Shown in pieces: positions 40,211 through 50,800 of a stretch of 64,000 nt of DNA (positions are counted from its first letter, which is position 1; each line of letters opens with the position of its first letter). The notes under the pieces are model-generated. The model was not told the DNA's origin and made no database searches. It was given only the letters and a program-made list of their open reading frames with translations. Origin of the DNA: Thraustochytrium sp. TN22 (lineage: Eukaryota; Sar; Bigyra; Thraustochytrida; Thraustochytriidae). The stretch spans positions 62,001-126,000 of the forward strand of contig JABLUY010000050.1 in NCBI GenBank assembly GCA_013306675.1. Direction: 5' to 3'. Made by a program: the position numbers and the translations under genes.

Positions 40211-41562
40211 GCTTATGATGCAGGAGCAGCCTATGTAGCAACAGAAAACCTCTCATGCTGAGGATTGGCCAACGCACAAGACACGAGATTACGGCTGCAC
40301 ACAACACAACCCAGGTTGTGTCTGCCCAGAGAGACTGAAAGAGTGCAGACTGTACTCTACGAAAACCAAGCTTGCAAGGCGAGGGAGAGTCAAGGAGTTT
40401 GGACCTCGGCAGCCGCCGTGGCCGCCGGCAGCACGCGACACGCTGCAGCCGCTTGGCCGTCGAGACTCGAGAGGTCCGGGCTGATCGAAAATGCTCACGA
40501 GACTCCAGGCTCGTCCGGGCTCGAGACTCGACCCGGCCAGGCGCCACAGGCGGTGTCTTGGAGCTGGCTGAGTCGCTCGCTGCCCGGCTCGACAGCCAGC
40601 GCAGCGCGTGCCTTGGCTCCATTGGCCATGCTCAGCATGCTGGCCAGGCGTCAGGCCACGGAGGCTCGGAGCTGCGCAGAGAGGGAGCGAAAGTCTCTGC
40701 CTCCGATGCGCGTGCCTCCTGGCAGCTCCGGTGCTTCCGCACCCGGGTTCCGAGGCATGCGCGACTTCCACGCGACGTGGCGCGAGCGGCAGTCAGCTAG
40801 GCCGAGCCACTCTGGCTGAGCCAGCACGACCTGACAGGCTGGCATGGCAGCGGTCCACGTGCTCAGACTAAGCCAGCACGGGCTGGTCTGGCAGCCACGG
40901 CCGGCGAGCGTGAGGCGTGAGCGACTCGGATCGCCAGCCTGCAGCCGCGCGCACAAGATTTCGGCGTACTGTCTTCCCAGGTGCACGCTTCGAGATAGTG
41001 TGTGCGTCGACCCTTCCCGGCCCCAGGTGCGGGAAGCGTGAGCGAGTCGCTACGCCGCTCGCCGCCGCTCCAGCACATGACCAGCACCGTCAGCACGTTG
41101 AACTTTTGCACATGGTACAGTCAAAAACAATCAGATTGGTGAAATGTCAGCGCTGCTCATGCGCGCTCGTGCCTTTCACCCCGATCAGCCAGCGGCCAGC
41201 CGGCCTTAAGAAAGCCCGGACACTGTTACTGGCACTGGCGGAGGGACAGTGAGTGAGCCGCTGGCAGTCGAAAACATCGCCAGCTCAGGTGCGCCGCGAG
41301 CCGGCCTGGGCCACTGGCGCAGCGGCGCGAGCCGGCTCACGGTCAGGCTCAAGCGGCCCGGTCAGGGCCAGCAAGTCGACTGCGCCGCGGCCTGACTGAC
41401 TCACTCACTGGTGCAGTGTGTTGCCTGGCATCACTGCGGCGGTGGTCGCGGTTCACGACACTGGCTGGCGGAGGGCGGAGGGGCTGGGAGGGCGGAGTGG
41501 CGACGGCTGGCGATCATGTGTAGGCCTACTGATGATAGGCTGGTGGTACGGTACGCTGTATG

Positions 41563-41582
41563 GTACCATGGTACCATGGTAC
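41563..41582. repeat. 20-bp perfect palindrome
   Basis: GTACCATGGTACCATGGTAC is identical to its reverse complement and is built from an overlapping GGTACC/CCATGG unit. It lies in noncoding sequence just beyond the ankyrin/IQ gene's 3' end. Confidence 0.8.
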
Positions 41583-41652
41583 TACCCTTGCACGCTGCGA
41601 ATGGCTTTTCTCGGCTTTTCTCGCCAGACTCGAGGATCTGTCAAGGCTTTGC

Positions 41653-43896
41653 TCACCAGACTCGCCCACCATCCTCATGAAAACTACGAAGACCTTGGCG
41701 CGGTCTTGGAGCGAGCGGAGGAAGGCCATGCCGCCGAGGCTTCCTCGGCCCGGGGGCGGCCGTGAGCTGACGGTTGTCGGTCGGTTCTGGCAGCGCGGGC
41801 GGCGGCAGTGCTTCAGGCGCACCGCCCTCATCGCCGCCGAGGCGCCGTTCGTGAACCCGGTGCTGCTGCTCAGGCCGCTGCTCTTCTGTTGTACTAGCTA
41901 GAGGCTTACATGAAGGCCTAGTAGTGAGTCGCCAGCGGCGGTCAACACGCGCGCGGACGACCTTGCGCAGCTCACGCTGTGCATGGAGCTTGCGACGGCG
42001 CTGCCAGTAGACGCTGTCGCGCGCCAGAGCGGCTGAGGCCGGGCCCACCTGCACGTGGAAGCGCACGGTGGGGACGAGCTCACCGGAGACGTGCGCCCTC
42101 TGTTGTAGTGGTACTAGTACGACGCCGTCTCGCCGTTCGACAAGGTCGCGCGCGTGGTTTTGCTCGTGGTGGCCGCAGCGCAAGCAGACGTCGCGCGAGC
42201 GGCCGGAGCCAACCTCTGCGAGCGCGAAGCGAGGACAGGAGCAGCGCAGACAGGCGGCCGGGCGGCCCGGGGCGCGCCTTGCACCACAGACCGGGTGCAG
42301 GCCGCGTACGTGTAGGCAATCGCGCAGGAGACCCAGACGCGCCAGGTGGCGGTGGCGCTGCGCAACGGCGCGGCGGCGGCCCTGCAGCCCGCGCCACGCA
42401 GCCTGCAGGACCACCACGGCCTCCTCTTCTTGGCCCTGCTGCTGCACCTGGACAGCCTCGTGCGCCAGAGGCCGCAGCGCACGGCAAATTCGGCGCGCCG
42501 CGGCCACCTCACGTTTCGCCTGCAGCACGGGCAGCACACGGTCCAGCGCCGCTAGCGCCTCCGCGAGCTCGCTCCGAGCCGCACGGCCTGCGCACAAGAA
42601 CTCACGCTCTCGAACTCGCCACGGAAGGCACGCCAGAAGCCCGCGCACCTGACGCTGCAGCAGCACGGCAGCGCGCTCCTCGCGTAGGCCTTGGGCATTG
42701 GCGCGCTCGCGCAGCCATCGCCTCGCAGCACGAGCTACGGTGGTCGCCGCCTCGCGCTGCGCTTCCTCCCAGCCAGCCTCCACGGCCCTGGTCAGGTAAC
42801 GCGACCCGGGGCCATCGTGCAGTGCGTGTCCAAGCTGGTTCTGCTGCTGCTGGAGCCTCCACAGGTTGAGGCCGCGCCGGCCGGCGGTCCGGGCAACACT
42901 GCGCCCGTGGCGCTCTACGAAGCCGCGCCACATCGTCTGCAGGACCACGGCCGCGTCCCGTTTCAGGACGGCCCGCCGCACGAGCCGACGGCCTAGCCTG
43001 CCCCGCCAGGTGCGCTGCAGCTTGGTGGCGTAGAGCTGATGCATGCGCCCGCGCCTCGCCTCCAGGATCGCGAGCGCGGCAGCCTCACGGAATCTGCGCC
43101 TCGCCAGCCAGCGTCGCACGAAGCTCTGGATGTGCGTGGCAGCCTCACGCCGCACGCTCAACGCCACGGACTTGCGCTTCGTGAACGCACGCCGCAGCTG
43201 GTTCGCGGCGCGCGTGCCCCGGCGCTTCTGCGCCTGGAGCGCCTTGACGGTCTTGGATGCCGGTTCCTGTTGCTCCCGCGCCTCCTCCAGCACCGGCTCC
43301 AATCTGCTCCGCGCGCTCGGCAAGATGTGGTCCATTACCGTCTCACGACGCTTGTTCATGTACGAGACGCGCGCCACCGGGTACCCAAAGCGCGTGTCGA
43401 GGAGCGCCTGGACCGCTTTGACGTTGCCGTATTTGGCGCTCGTCATCAGCGGCGTCAGCCCGACCTTGTTCTCCTTGTTCGCATCAGCACCGCGCAGCAG
43501 CATGCCCATCACCACGCGTCCGGCGCCCACCTGGCACGCCAGCAGCAGCGGCGTCATCCCGTAGGCATCCTCCAGGTTCGCCAGAGCCGACTGTTGCTCT
43601 GGCTTGCGCAGGCCCCGTGGCGGTTTGAGCCTTCGCAGAGCGCATAGCTCCTCCTCGTCCGCCTCGATCTCCTCGATGACCGCGTCTAGGTCCTTGCGCT
43701 GCATGGCCGCCCACACCCGCGCCGTGCGCGGGTTCTTGGCGACATTATCGTCGGCGTCCTCGTCCTCATCGTTCGAGGAGGACTCGTACGAGCCGGCGCT
43801 GCTGCTCGAAGCCTCGTCCCCGTCCTTGTCCTCGACCTCGTTGTCGAGGCGCAGCGCGGCGCGCAGCGCCGCTGCGCGCCGCGCCGCTGCGCGCAT
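41653..43896 (-). CDS. Ankyrin-repeat, IQ-motif and Cys/His-cluster protein
   Basis: The product is 747 aa from the ATG at 43894-43896 (MRAAARRAAALRAALRL). The frame is open to an ATG at 44124, which would add 76 residues including a hydrophobic stretch (CFALVGCALAVVGCALL); a TCTTG-type repeat in that stretch suggests untranslated leader, so I prefer the shorter form. An acidic Ser-rich segment is followed by two ankyrin repeats (YGMTPLLLACQVGAG..., VGLTPLMTSAKYGN...) and five or six IQ-like motifs (IQSFVRRWLARRRF, LQRTWRGRLGRR, LQTMWRGFVERHG, LQAAWRGLQGRRR), which usually bind calmodulin. Near the C-terminus a Cys/His cluster (CLRCSCPRF ... CLRCGHHEQNH) looks zinc-binding. The last 100 residues are Arg/Pro-rich and may not all be genuine. 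Function unknown; possibly a calcium-linked scaffold. Confidence 0.7.
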   Translation of the reverse strand: MRAAARRAAALRAALRLDNEVEDKDGDEASSSSAGSYESSSNDEDEDADDNVAKNPRTARVWAAMQRKDLDAVIEEIEADEEELCALRRLKPPRGLRKPEQQSALANLEDAYGMTPLLLACQVGAGRVVMGMLLRGADANKENKVGLTPLMTSAKYGNVKAVQALLDTRFGYPVARVSYMNKRRETVMDHILPSARSRLEPVLEEAREQQEPASKTVKALQAQKRRGTRAANQLRRAFTKRKSVALSVRREAATHIQSFVRRWLARRRFREAAALAILEARRGRMHQLYATKLQRTWRGRLGRRLVRRAVLKRDAAVVLQTMWRGFVERHGRSVARTAGRRGLNLWRLQQQQNQLGHALHDGPGSRYLTRAVEAGWEEAQREAATTVARAARRWLRERANAQGLREERAAVLLQRQVRGLLACLPWRVREREFLCAGRAARSELAEALAALDRVLPVLQAKREVAAARRICRALRPLAHEAVQVQQQGQEEEAVVVLQAAWRGLQGRRRAVAQRHRHLARLGLLRDCLHVRGLHPVCGARRAPGRPAACLRCSCPRFALAEVGSGRSRDVCLRCGHHEQNHARDLVERRDGVVLVPLQQRAHVSGELVPTVRFHVQVGPASAALARDSVYWQRRRKLHAQRELRKVVRARVDRRWRLTTRPSCKPLASTTEEQRPEQQHRVHERRLGGDEGGAPEALPPPALPEPTDNRQLTAAPGPRKPRRHGLPPLAPRPRQGLRSFHEDGGRVW

Positions 43897-44326
43897 CGCA
43901 GGCTTCCGCTGTTTGTCTTGTCTTGTCTCGTCTTGCCTGCCTGCACGCGCTGCGTTCTCTCGTGTCAAGACTCCCGTGCCGCCCCCGGGCCTGACAGGCC
44001 TCTCTCTGCCCCCTGGGCCGCCGTTAAGTAGCGCGCAGCCGACCACTGCAAGCGCGCAGCCGACCAGCGCGAAGCAAACCCCAAACCCAGCGCGACAGCG
44101 GCCGTCGGTGGCGGTAGCTCGCACGCTCGCTCGCTCGCTCGCGGACAGCGGCGTGCAGCGGCGGCGGCGGCGCGCTGCGCTTCCTCGCCAGCTGCAGGCC
44201 TTTGATTGGCGCCGGCCTCCATCGCCAGCCCTCGGGCTCCTTCACGCTCTCGGTCGCGGTCGTCCTCGCACGCTCGGTCGATCGGTCGCAGCGCAGCGCA
44301 GCGCAGCGCAGCGCAGCGCAGCTGCC
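43897..44326. promoter_or_regulatory. Divergent intergenic region, ankyrin/IQ gene and 67-aa gene
   Basis: A 430-bp divergent spacer that should contain both promoters. If the ankyrin/IQ protein starts at 44124 instead, the spacer shrinks to about 200 bp. It contains a TCTTG/TCTCG repeat near 43915-43935, GCTC-type repeats near 44125-44145 and a (GCAGC)7 run at its right edge. Confidence 0.4.
44288..44322. repeat. (GCAGC)7 short tandem repeat
   Basis: Seven perfect GCAGC units end 4 bp before the ATG of the 67-aa coiled-coil gene. Confidence 0.9.
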
Positions 44327-44530
44327 ATGTCCGCGCCTCCGTCGGCGGCGCCCTCGTCCGGGCGCGAAGTCATGGACGCCGTCAAGGAGCTGCAGCTGGC
44401 GGTGCTGCAGCTGGAGGGCGAGGTGGAGCGCCTGCAGCGCAACTGCGACCGCGTCGTGAGCTACCAGGACGACCTGCTGCGCGTCTGCGCTGTGTGGCAC
44501 CGCTGGCTCGGCAACGCGCGCGCGCAGTGA
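44327..44530 (+). CDS. Small coiled-coil protein, 67 aa, unrecognised
   Basis: A short Ser/Pro/Ala leader is followed by one long amphipathic helix with regular heptads (VKELQLAVLQLEGEVERLQ and on to about residue 53), then CAVWHRWLGNARAQ. The size and single coiled coil resemble small subunits of cytoskeletal or kinetochore complexes and HSBP1-type proteins, but no signature allows a name. The ATG at 44327 is the first one after the (GCAGC) run. The heptad pattern and the reduced Arg content set it apart from the spurious GC-rich frames nearby. It sits between two IQ-motif genes. Confidence 0.5.
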   Translation: MSAPPSAAPSSGREVMDAVKELQLAVLQLEGEVERLQRNCDRVVSYQDDLLRVCAVWHRWLGNARAQ

Positions 44531-44832
44531 CGCTCGCTCGCTCCCCCGCCCGCCCGCGCGCGCGCCCGCCCGCCCGCCCGCCCGCGCACCCGGATCGAGG
44601 GAGTCGGAGTCGAGGCAGGGAGGGAGGCAGGGGGGCAGGCGCGGTGTCCGTGCGCCGCCGGGAGCAAGGCGCGCGAACGGATCTTTCCCTCTTCCCCTCG
44701 GGTCTCGCTCTTGCCCTATTCTGAGAGAGAGCACGCCGCCAGGCGCGCAGCAAAGCGGTGCGCGGCGCCAAGGCGCGCGCGCTGCGCTGGTCGGTCGGCC
44801 GCGGCCCGGCGGCACAGGCGCTGGCGGCAACG
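44531..44832. other. Intergenic spacer before the 2450-aa IQ gene
   Basis: About 300 bp with a (CCCG)n/CGCG run at 44549-44590 and a GGGAGG/GCAGG-rich stretch near 44615-44640. The large gene's frame is open 25 codons upstream of its chosen ATG. Nothing else is seen. Confidence 0.4.
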
Positions 44833-47800
44833 ATGACGTACGAGGCGCTGCGCGACCCGCACTGCAGGGCCGCACGCAGCAAACAGGCACAGCGACAGCT
44901 GCTGGCGGCAGAGAGAGAGGCGAAGCGAGCGCGTGGCGCGGATGGCGGCAAACGCGCCGTGCATGAGGCCAAGAAGGCGGCGGCCGCGGCCGCGGCCGTC
45001 GTGACGAGGGCCACGTCCACGGAGCACGGAGGCGTCACCTTCCAGCGGCCGAGCGGGTCCGACCCGGAGCGCGAGGTGGAGGTGCTCAAATGCATTGTGC
45101 TACGCGAGAACTACATCGAGCGCCTGCGCGGCCTGTCGGGCGCCGCACTCGCAGAGCGCCAGAACGACTTCGTAGACCTCGCCGACCTGCTGCGCACCGT
45201 GACGCTGGACGTCATCGACAACATCTTGCGCTGGAAGCGTGGCGCGCCGGCCGGCTCGCAATTCATCTGGAACGGGACCAACTACCTCCTGCGCATCCCG
45301 TCGGACCTCGACTTCCTCACCAAGAGCACCTCGGTGCAGGCCTGGCTCGGCGCTCCTGCCACGCGAAATCCCTTCCTCATCAGCCGCACGCTCGACGACA
45401 GTCCGGCCGCCAACGAGCCGCTGCGCACGCCCGCGCGCAGCAAACCGCCGCAGTCGCCGCACCACAGCAAGAAGGCCTCGCGCAAGCGGGCGCGGGGCGC
45501 GCCCGACGGCTCGCGCTCGGGCACAGCGGCCGCCGCCTCCACGCCGTACGCGACTCCCGTCGTCAACGACCCGGAGATGAAGCTGCCGCCCATGACGCCC
45601 CAGCGCGAGCAGCGCCTTGCCAAGCAGCAACAGGCATCCCTCGAGGGCTCGCGCCCCGCCTCCATTTCCGCGCCCGGTGCCGAGGTCGACATGATCCGTG
45701 TGCTCGAGGCGGAGCGCGCGCTCCTGCAGGAGGAAGAGATCCACGGCCAGTTCACGCGTAACTCCATCGGCCAGGTCGTGCCGGCTGCGCTCGGCAAGGA
45801 CGAGGCCAACGTGCACGGATTCCACACCCTGCGCGTGCGCGAGCCGGCCACGGCCACGCAGCAGCCCGAAGGCGCCCAACAGCAGGGTTCGGACGAGGCC
45901 GCGGCCGCGGCCCGCACATCGGATCGCCGCCAGTGGCCCAACGGGACCTACATGATGGAGCGCGCTAAGCAGGGCGGCGAGTCGGGCGCGTTGCACAGAG
46001 AGCAGGCGCGCGGCCGCAAAAACGTGCCGCGCAGACGCAGCCGCGGCGCGCAGCTGGACCTGGAGCTGCGACGCGCCAGGGCGGACAACGAAACGCTCGA
46101 GAAGGAGCTCTACGTGCTCCAGTCTGCCCTGGACCGCGCGCGGGGCGACCTCGCCGCGCTCGAGGCCATGGCTGACCAAGAGGACCTACAGAACGTCGCG
46201 GGCGCCGGCCCACACGAGGCGGCGCGCAGGGAGCGCGACGCGCTCGTCAAGGCCTCCTTCATTGCCAAGACCGAACTCGAAGTGGAGCGCCGCCAAGTGG
46301 ACCTCGAGCACCGCAAGAAGCTCGTCGACCGCAAGGAGGCCGTGCAGCGCCAGTTCCAGGAGCGGCAGCGCGCTGACCAGCTGCGCATGCGCCAGGAGAC
46401 CATCGACCGCAAGCGGCGGCAGGGCGACGCCTTTGCGGCCGCCGTGGACATCCCGGAGGGCGAAACGCCGCCAGCGGAGCCCACCGACCCGCTCGGCGAC
46501 GACGCCATGGCGGTCGCGCTCGCCAACATCGAGGCCGACATGAATGAGCCGGTCCGGCCCTATGTGCGCGTTGAGGACGCCGCCGCGACGCAGATCGAAC
46601 GCGTCGTGCGCGGCCGCCTCGGCCGACTGCGCTTCAGGCGCGTTTATGCGCTGCACTCGCGCATGGCACTGCGCATCCAGAGCACCTACCGCGGCCATCT
46701 CGGCCGCCTCCGCGCGCACGAGGTGCGCCGCCGCCGCGACGCGAGCGTGCTCATGGAGAGCCTCTGGCGCGGGCACGCGGCACGCCGCCGCGTGTGGGAG
46801 ATCCGCAACGCGCGCCGCCGCCAGGAGGCCGCCACGCAGATCCAGACCACCTGGCGCGGCATGCGCGGCCGCCTGCGCGCGCTGCACAAGCGCCAGCTGA
46901 ACGAGTTTGGCACGGTCTGCGTCTCGCTCACCAACTCCTTCTTTCAGAGCGACCTGCTCGAGCTCGCCAAGCCCAAGGCGGACGAGATCGAGCCGGAGGC
47001 CCACACTTTGGTCAAGTGCTGTCTGATCCTCACCGCACGCGGCGCCTACGGGCCCGAGCCGCACGTTGAGCACCTCATCAACTGGAAGGCGTGCAAGCGC
47101 GGCCTGCGCCGCTCCTTCTTTCTGCAAAAGGTGCGCGCGCTGGCCGCCGCGGCGCGCGCCGGCTGCCTGTACTTGCCGCCAGAGCGCGTCGCCGCGGTGC
47201 GCAGGCACATGCACGACCCCAAGATGACCGTCAAGCACATGGCCTTTCTCAAGCGCGGCGCGCGCGGCGCGCAGTTCCTCCTGCAGTGGCTCGAGACCGT
47301 CGTGGCGTGCCAGGAGATCGTGCCCGAATTTCTCGAGCCCGACGCGCACACCTGGCCCGAGTGGCGCGCCGTTCTGGACGCTGACGACCCGGAGGGCCTC
47401 GAGCTCTGGGAGCCCGCCGACACCGACTACGACAGCGACCAGATCGACCCGGAGCACTACGTCCCGGATGAGCTGCTGCGCTGTCGCATCTCGCGCCCGC
47501 GCCCGCTTATCGTCGCCGTCGCCGACGACGTGCCGCACGGCCCGCGCGAGCACATTTGCACGCAGCTCAAGCGTCTGCTCCCAGGCTCCTTCGTGCACGT
47601 CGCGCAGAAGAGCTTCGACGTCGGCGTGCTGCAGGAGGTCCTCAACGGTGGCCACAACATCATCCTCGACGTCTGCATCGGCATGGGCGCGCGCGACCGC
47701 AACGCCTTCAATCGCAAGTTTTCTGTGGCCAAATCCACGCTCGAGCCGCGCCCCATGTTTCTCCTTGTCAAGGGCTGCGACCGGAACCGCGGTCCGCGCG

Positions 47801-50800
47801 AGCTCAACCAGGGCTCGCGTAACGCCGAGAGCCGCAACTGGCCGCCCGCGATCCTCGCCGAGGAGGAGCGCTTCACCGGCATTGACACTGTCGCACGCGC
47901 CGTCATGGACGCGATCGCCAAGTCCGCCGACGGCAACATGGAGACAGGTGAAGAAGTGGCAGCGGAGGACGAGGAACAGGAGGACGGCGACGAGGAGGAC
48001 GCCTTCGAGCGCCGGCCCAGCGACAGCAGCGCGTCCACCGCGCGCTCCGCAGCCATGCCGACCAACACGCAGCTCAAGATGCTTCTCGAGGACCGCTGCT
48101 CGGCGGAGTTCCTCTTTGCATCGCCGTCCAGCAAGCGGCAGCTCGCGGACCTGACTCGGCTTCGCAGCCCTCCCGAGGCCATGGTGATGATCATGGAGAC
48201 GCTCATCATCCTGCTCACGCCACATCGCGAGTTCTCCGGCCCGGACAACCGCGTCGGCGCGGTCAGCTGGGAGCAGGCGCTCCCGCTCCTCCGCCTCGAG
48301 GACGGCGACCTGTCTTCGCGCATGACGGCTGTGGACGTGTACAACGTGCCTCCCGTCAACCTGACAGCCATCGAAGAGTACTTTGCGCACGCGAGCTTCC
48401 CCAAGGAGGGCGGTGTGCAGCACGAGGCCATCACGGCGCACCCCATCATTGGCACCGTGCTCTGGTGGGTGCGCTCCGTGGTGCGCTTTTCGCGCCTGCT
48501 GCAAGAGGAAGGCGGGCCGGCGCCGCCCGTGACCAAGTCGGCGAGCCCGGTCTTTGCCTCCGTGGTGGTCGTGAGGGACGGCATCCAGCGCTTTCCGACC
48601 GACTACGTACCGCGGCCCGACCGCTGGCCGGTTCAACTCAACGGGGACATGGCCATGCCCAGCGACGGCTGGAAGCGCGCCGTGGTCGCCCTGCTCTCCA
48701 GCGTGCTGCGAGATGTGCGCGTCTACAGCGCTTCCGTGACCGTGCCGGCGTACGAGTCACCCACCACGCACCTAGCGCCCAAGGTTGCGCCGCCGCAGCG
48801 CGACAAGTTCACGCGCCTGGTCATCACCATGCACCGCGACCCCATCACCGAGGCCTTCTTCTTTCTCGCGTACGCGCCCTCGGATTCGGCGACATACACG
48901 GCCGTCGTGCAGGTGGACGAGATCAACCGCCTGCTTGGGCCCAACTCGGTCGAGATGCGCGATCCGCGCCGGCCACCGCGCGACGAGGTGGGCCTCTACC
49001 GGCGCCTGCTTGAGCTCCTCGCGCTCGAGCGCCCGCGCCAGCGCAACTTCGGCGCGCCACCGCTTCCGTATGAGCTGCGCCTGCGCCGCCACCGCCAGCG
49101 CCTGCTCCGCACGGTGCGCAAGCTGGATGCGGCCACCGCCACAATCACGGCCTCTGAGCTCGCGCCGGGCGAGCTGCTCCTCGACGCCTATGAGGCGGCC
49201 AACTGCCGCGCCATGAGCGTGCGCGTGGGCCAGGAGACCGTCGACAAAATCTGCCGCGTCACCTCGTCGGAGCGCGAGCGCCGCGACCTGCGCTCCAAGC
49301 GCGGCGACCGCATGGTGCTCCACCTCGTGGATCGCCTCACCATCCGCCGCGCCACCTCGCGCCGCCCTTCGGAGCTCCTCGTGCACCACGGCATCGTGCC
49401 CGGGCGCAAGGTCTTCGAGGGCAGCGTCGTGCTTTCGGGCATGAAGCACGTTGTGTCTGTGCACGTGGCGTCCGCCACGCACGCGCTGCGCGTCGTGACC
49501 TACTTCCCACCCACCAGCTACCGTGCAGAGTTCCTGCTCTCGGCGCGCGCGCGCCTGCGGCTGCTCGGCTCGCTCAACGAGGGCGATCGCGACCAGTGGC
49601 TCTCGCGTCTCTTTGCGCGCCTGCACCTGCACAAGCCCGGCAGCATCTCGCGCTTCGGACGCACCATGAGTGGATCCGCCGAGACCTCCGAGACGGACGA
49701 GCGCGTCGCCGTCCTGGACAAGTCCATGTACAAGCTCACGAGCCGCGTCGAGCGCCTCGGCGCCACGCACGACCCGGCCAAGCCGCGCGGCCCGCTTCTG
49801 CTGCTCGACTTTTGCATCTCGCCTTCGCTCGTGCGCATCCAGGGCCAGGATGATGAGCGCTTCTACGAAGACGATCTGGCCGATGACACGCAGCTCGTCA
49901 ACTTCCGCCAGGGCGCCGATCCCATCGAGGTGCTCGACATCATGGCCTACGATAAGGTCTCCGGCGCGCGCTATCGCCTCGGCCTGGCTGAAGCGCAGAT
50001 CGACCAGCTCCTCGGCGACGACCAGCCCTTTGACGGAACCGAAAAGTGCTTCGCCGCTCTGGCCGCCACGCTCCGCATCAATGACGGGGCCACCGGCGTG
50101 GCCGCCAAGGCGCGTGCTCTCTTTGACAGGGTGCGTGGCAAGTCCGCCAAGGACGTCGCCGCGGATGCCTCCGAGGGTGTCGACCCCAAGGCTCCGGCGC
50201 TCGTTGCGCTGCACGTCGCGTCCGGGACCGTTGTGCGCAGCGCGGAGACCAAGATGCCGGAGCGCAATCCGGCTCCGTTGCCCACAGCCCCGGACCCCGC
50301 GCCCAAGATGCTGCCAGGCCTTGGCCCGCTACCCGAGATCATCTCTGCCGAGGTTGTCGTGGAGAACCTAGACGCTGTGCGCTCCATTCCGGTGGGCGAA
50401 CGCAGCAGCAAGCCGAGCGGCGACCTCATCTACCGGCACGGCCACAAGATCGGCCAGGCCGACGGCCGTTACCTCATCTTTGAGGTGTGGCGGCAGGACC
50501 CGCTGCCGCGCGGCGCGGGCGACACCTACAGCCACGAAGTGCTCCCAACGCACGCCTACCGCTTCGAGGTCTACGAACCCTCGCGCGAGCGCCGCGCTGC
50601 GCTCACGCTGGACACGGTCGACGCCCTGCGCGCCGCTGTGGGCTCCCGCCAGGACCTTCTCGCGCGCGACCGCGAGCAGGACCTTATCGCCTTCCTCCTG
50701 CAGGAGCGCCTCTACCTGGACCCGGACGCGAGCGCGCTCTCGCTATGCGTCGCCAACGCGCGCCTCTTCAGCATCGACAAGGTGACGCCCGTGAACAGGT

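Larger units (their letters stand above)
39217..41652. other. Intergenic region upstream of receptor paralogue B
   Basis: These 2.4 kb separate the start of paralogue B from the 3' end of the ankyrin/IQ gene. They hold a 9-bp minisatellite, a hairpin-forming inverted repeat and a 20-bp perfect palindrome, each listed separately. Several 100-360 codon open stretches exist on both strands, but they are Arg/Ser/Ala-rich without domains and I do not call them genes. Confidence 0.5.

Noticed and set aside
39561-40622. 353-codon minus-strand open frame upstream of paralogue B
   Set aside because: Low-complexity Arg/Ser composition and it spans the hairpin and other noncoding features; no domain seen.
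44758-44832. In-frame upstream ATG of the 2450-aa protein
   Set aside because: Adds only 25 Arg/Ala-rich residues; the ATG at 44833 is followed by charged helical sequence more like a true N-terminus. Not decisive.
46186-48636. 816-codon minus-strand open frame in the 2450-aa IQ gene
   Set aside because: Antisense shadow of a gene with clear IQ motifs and repeats on the plus strand.
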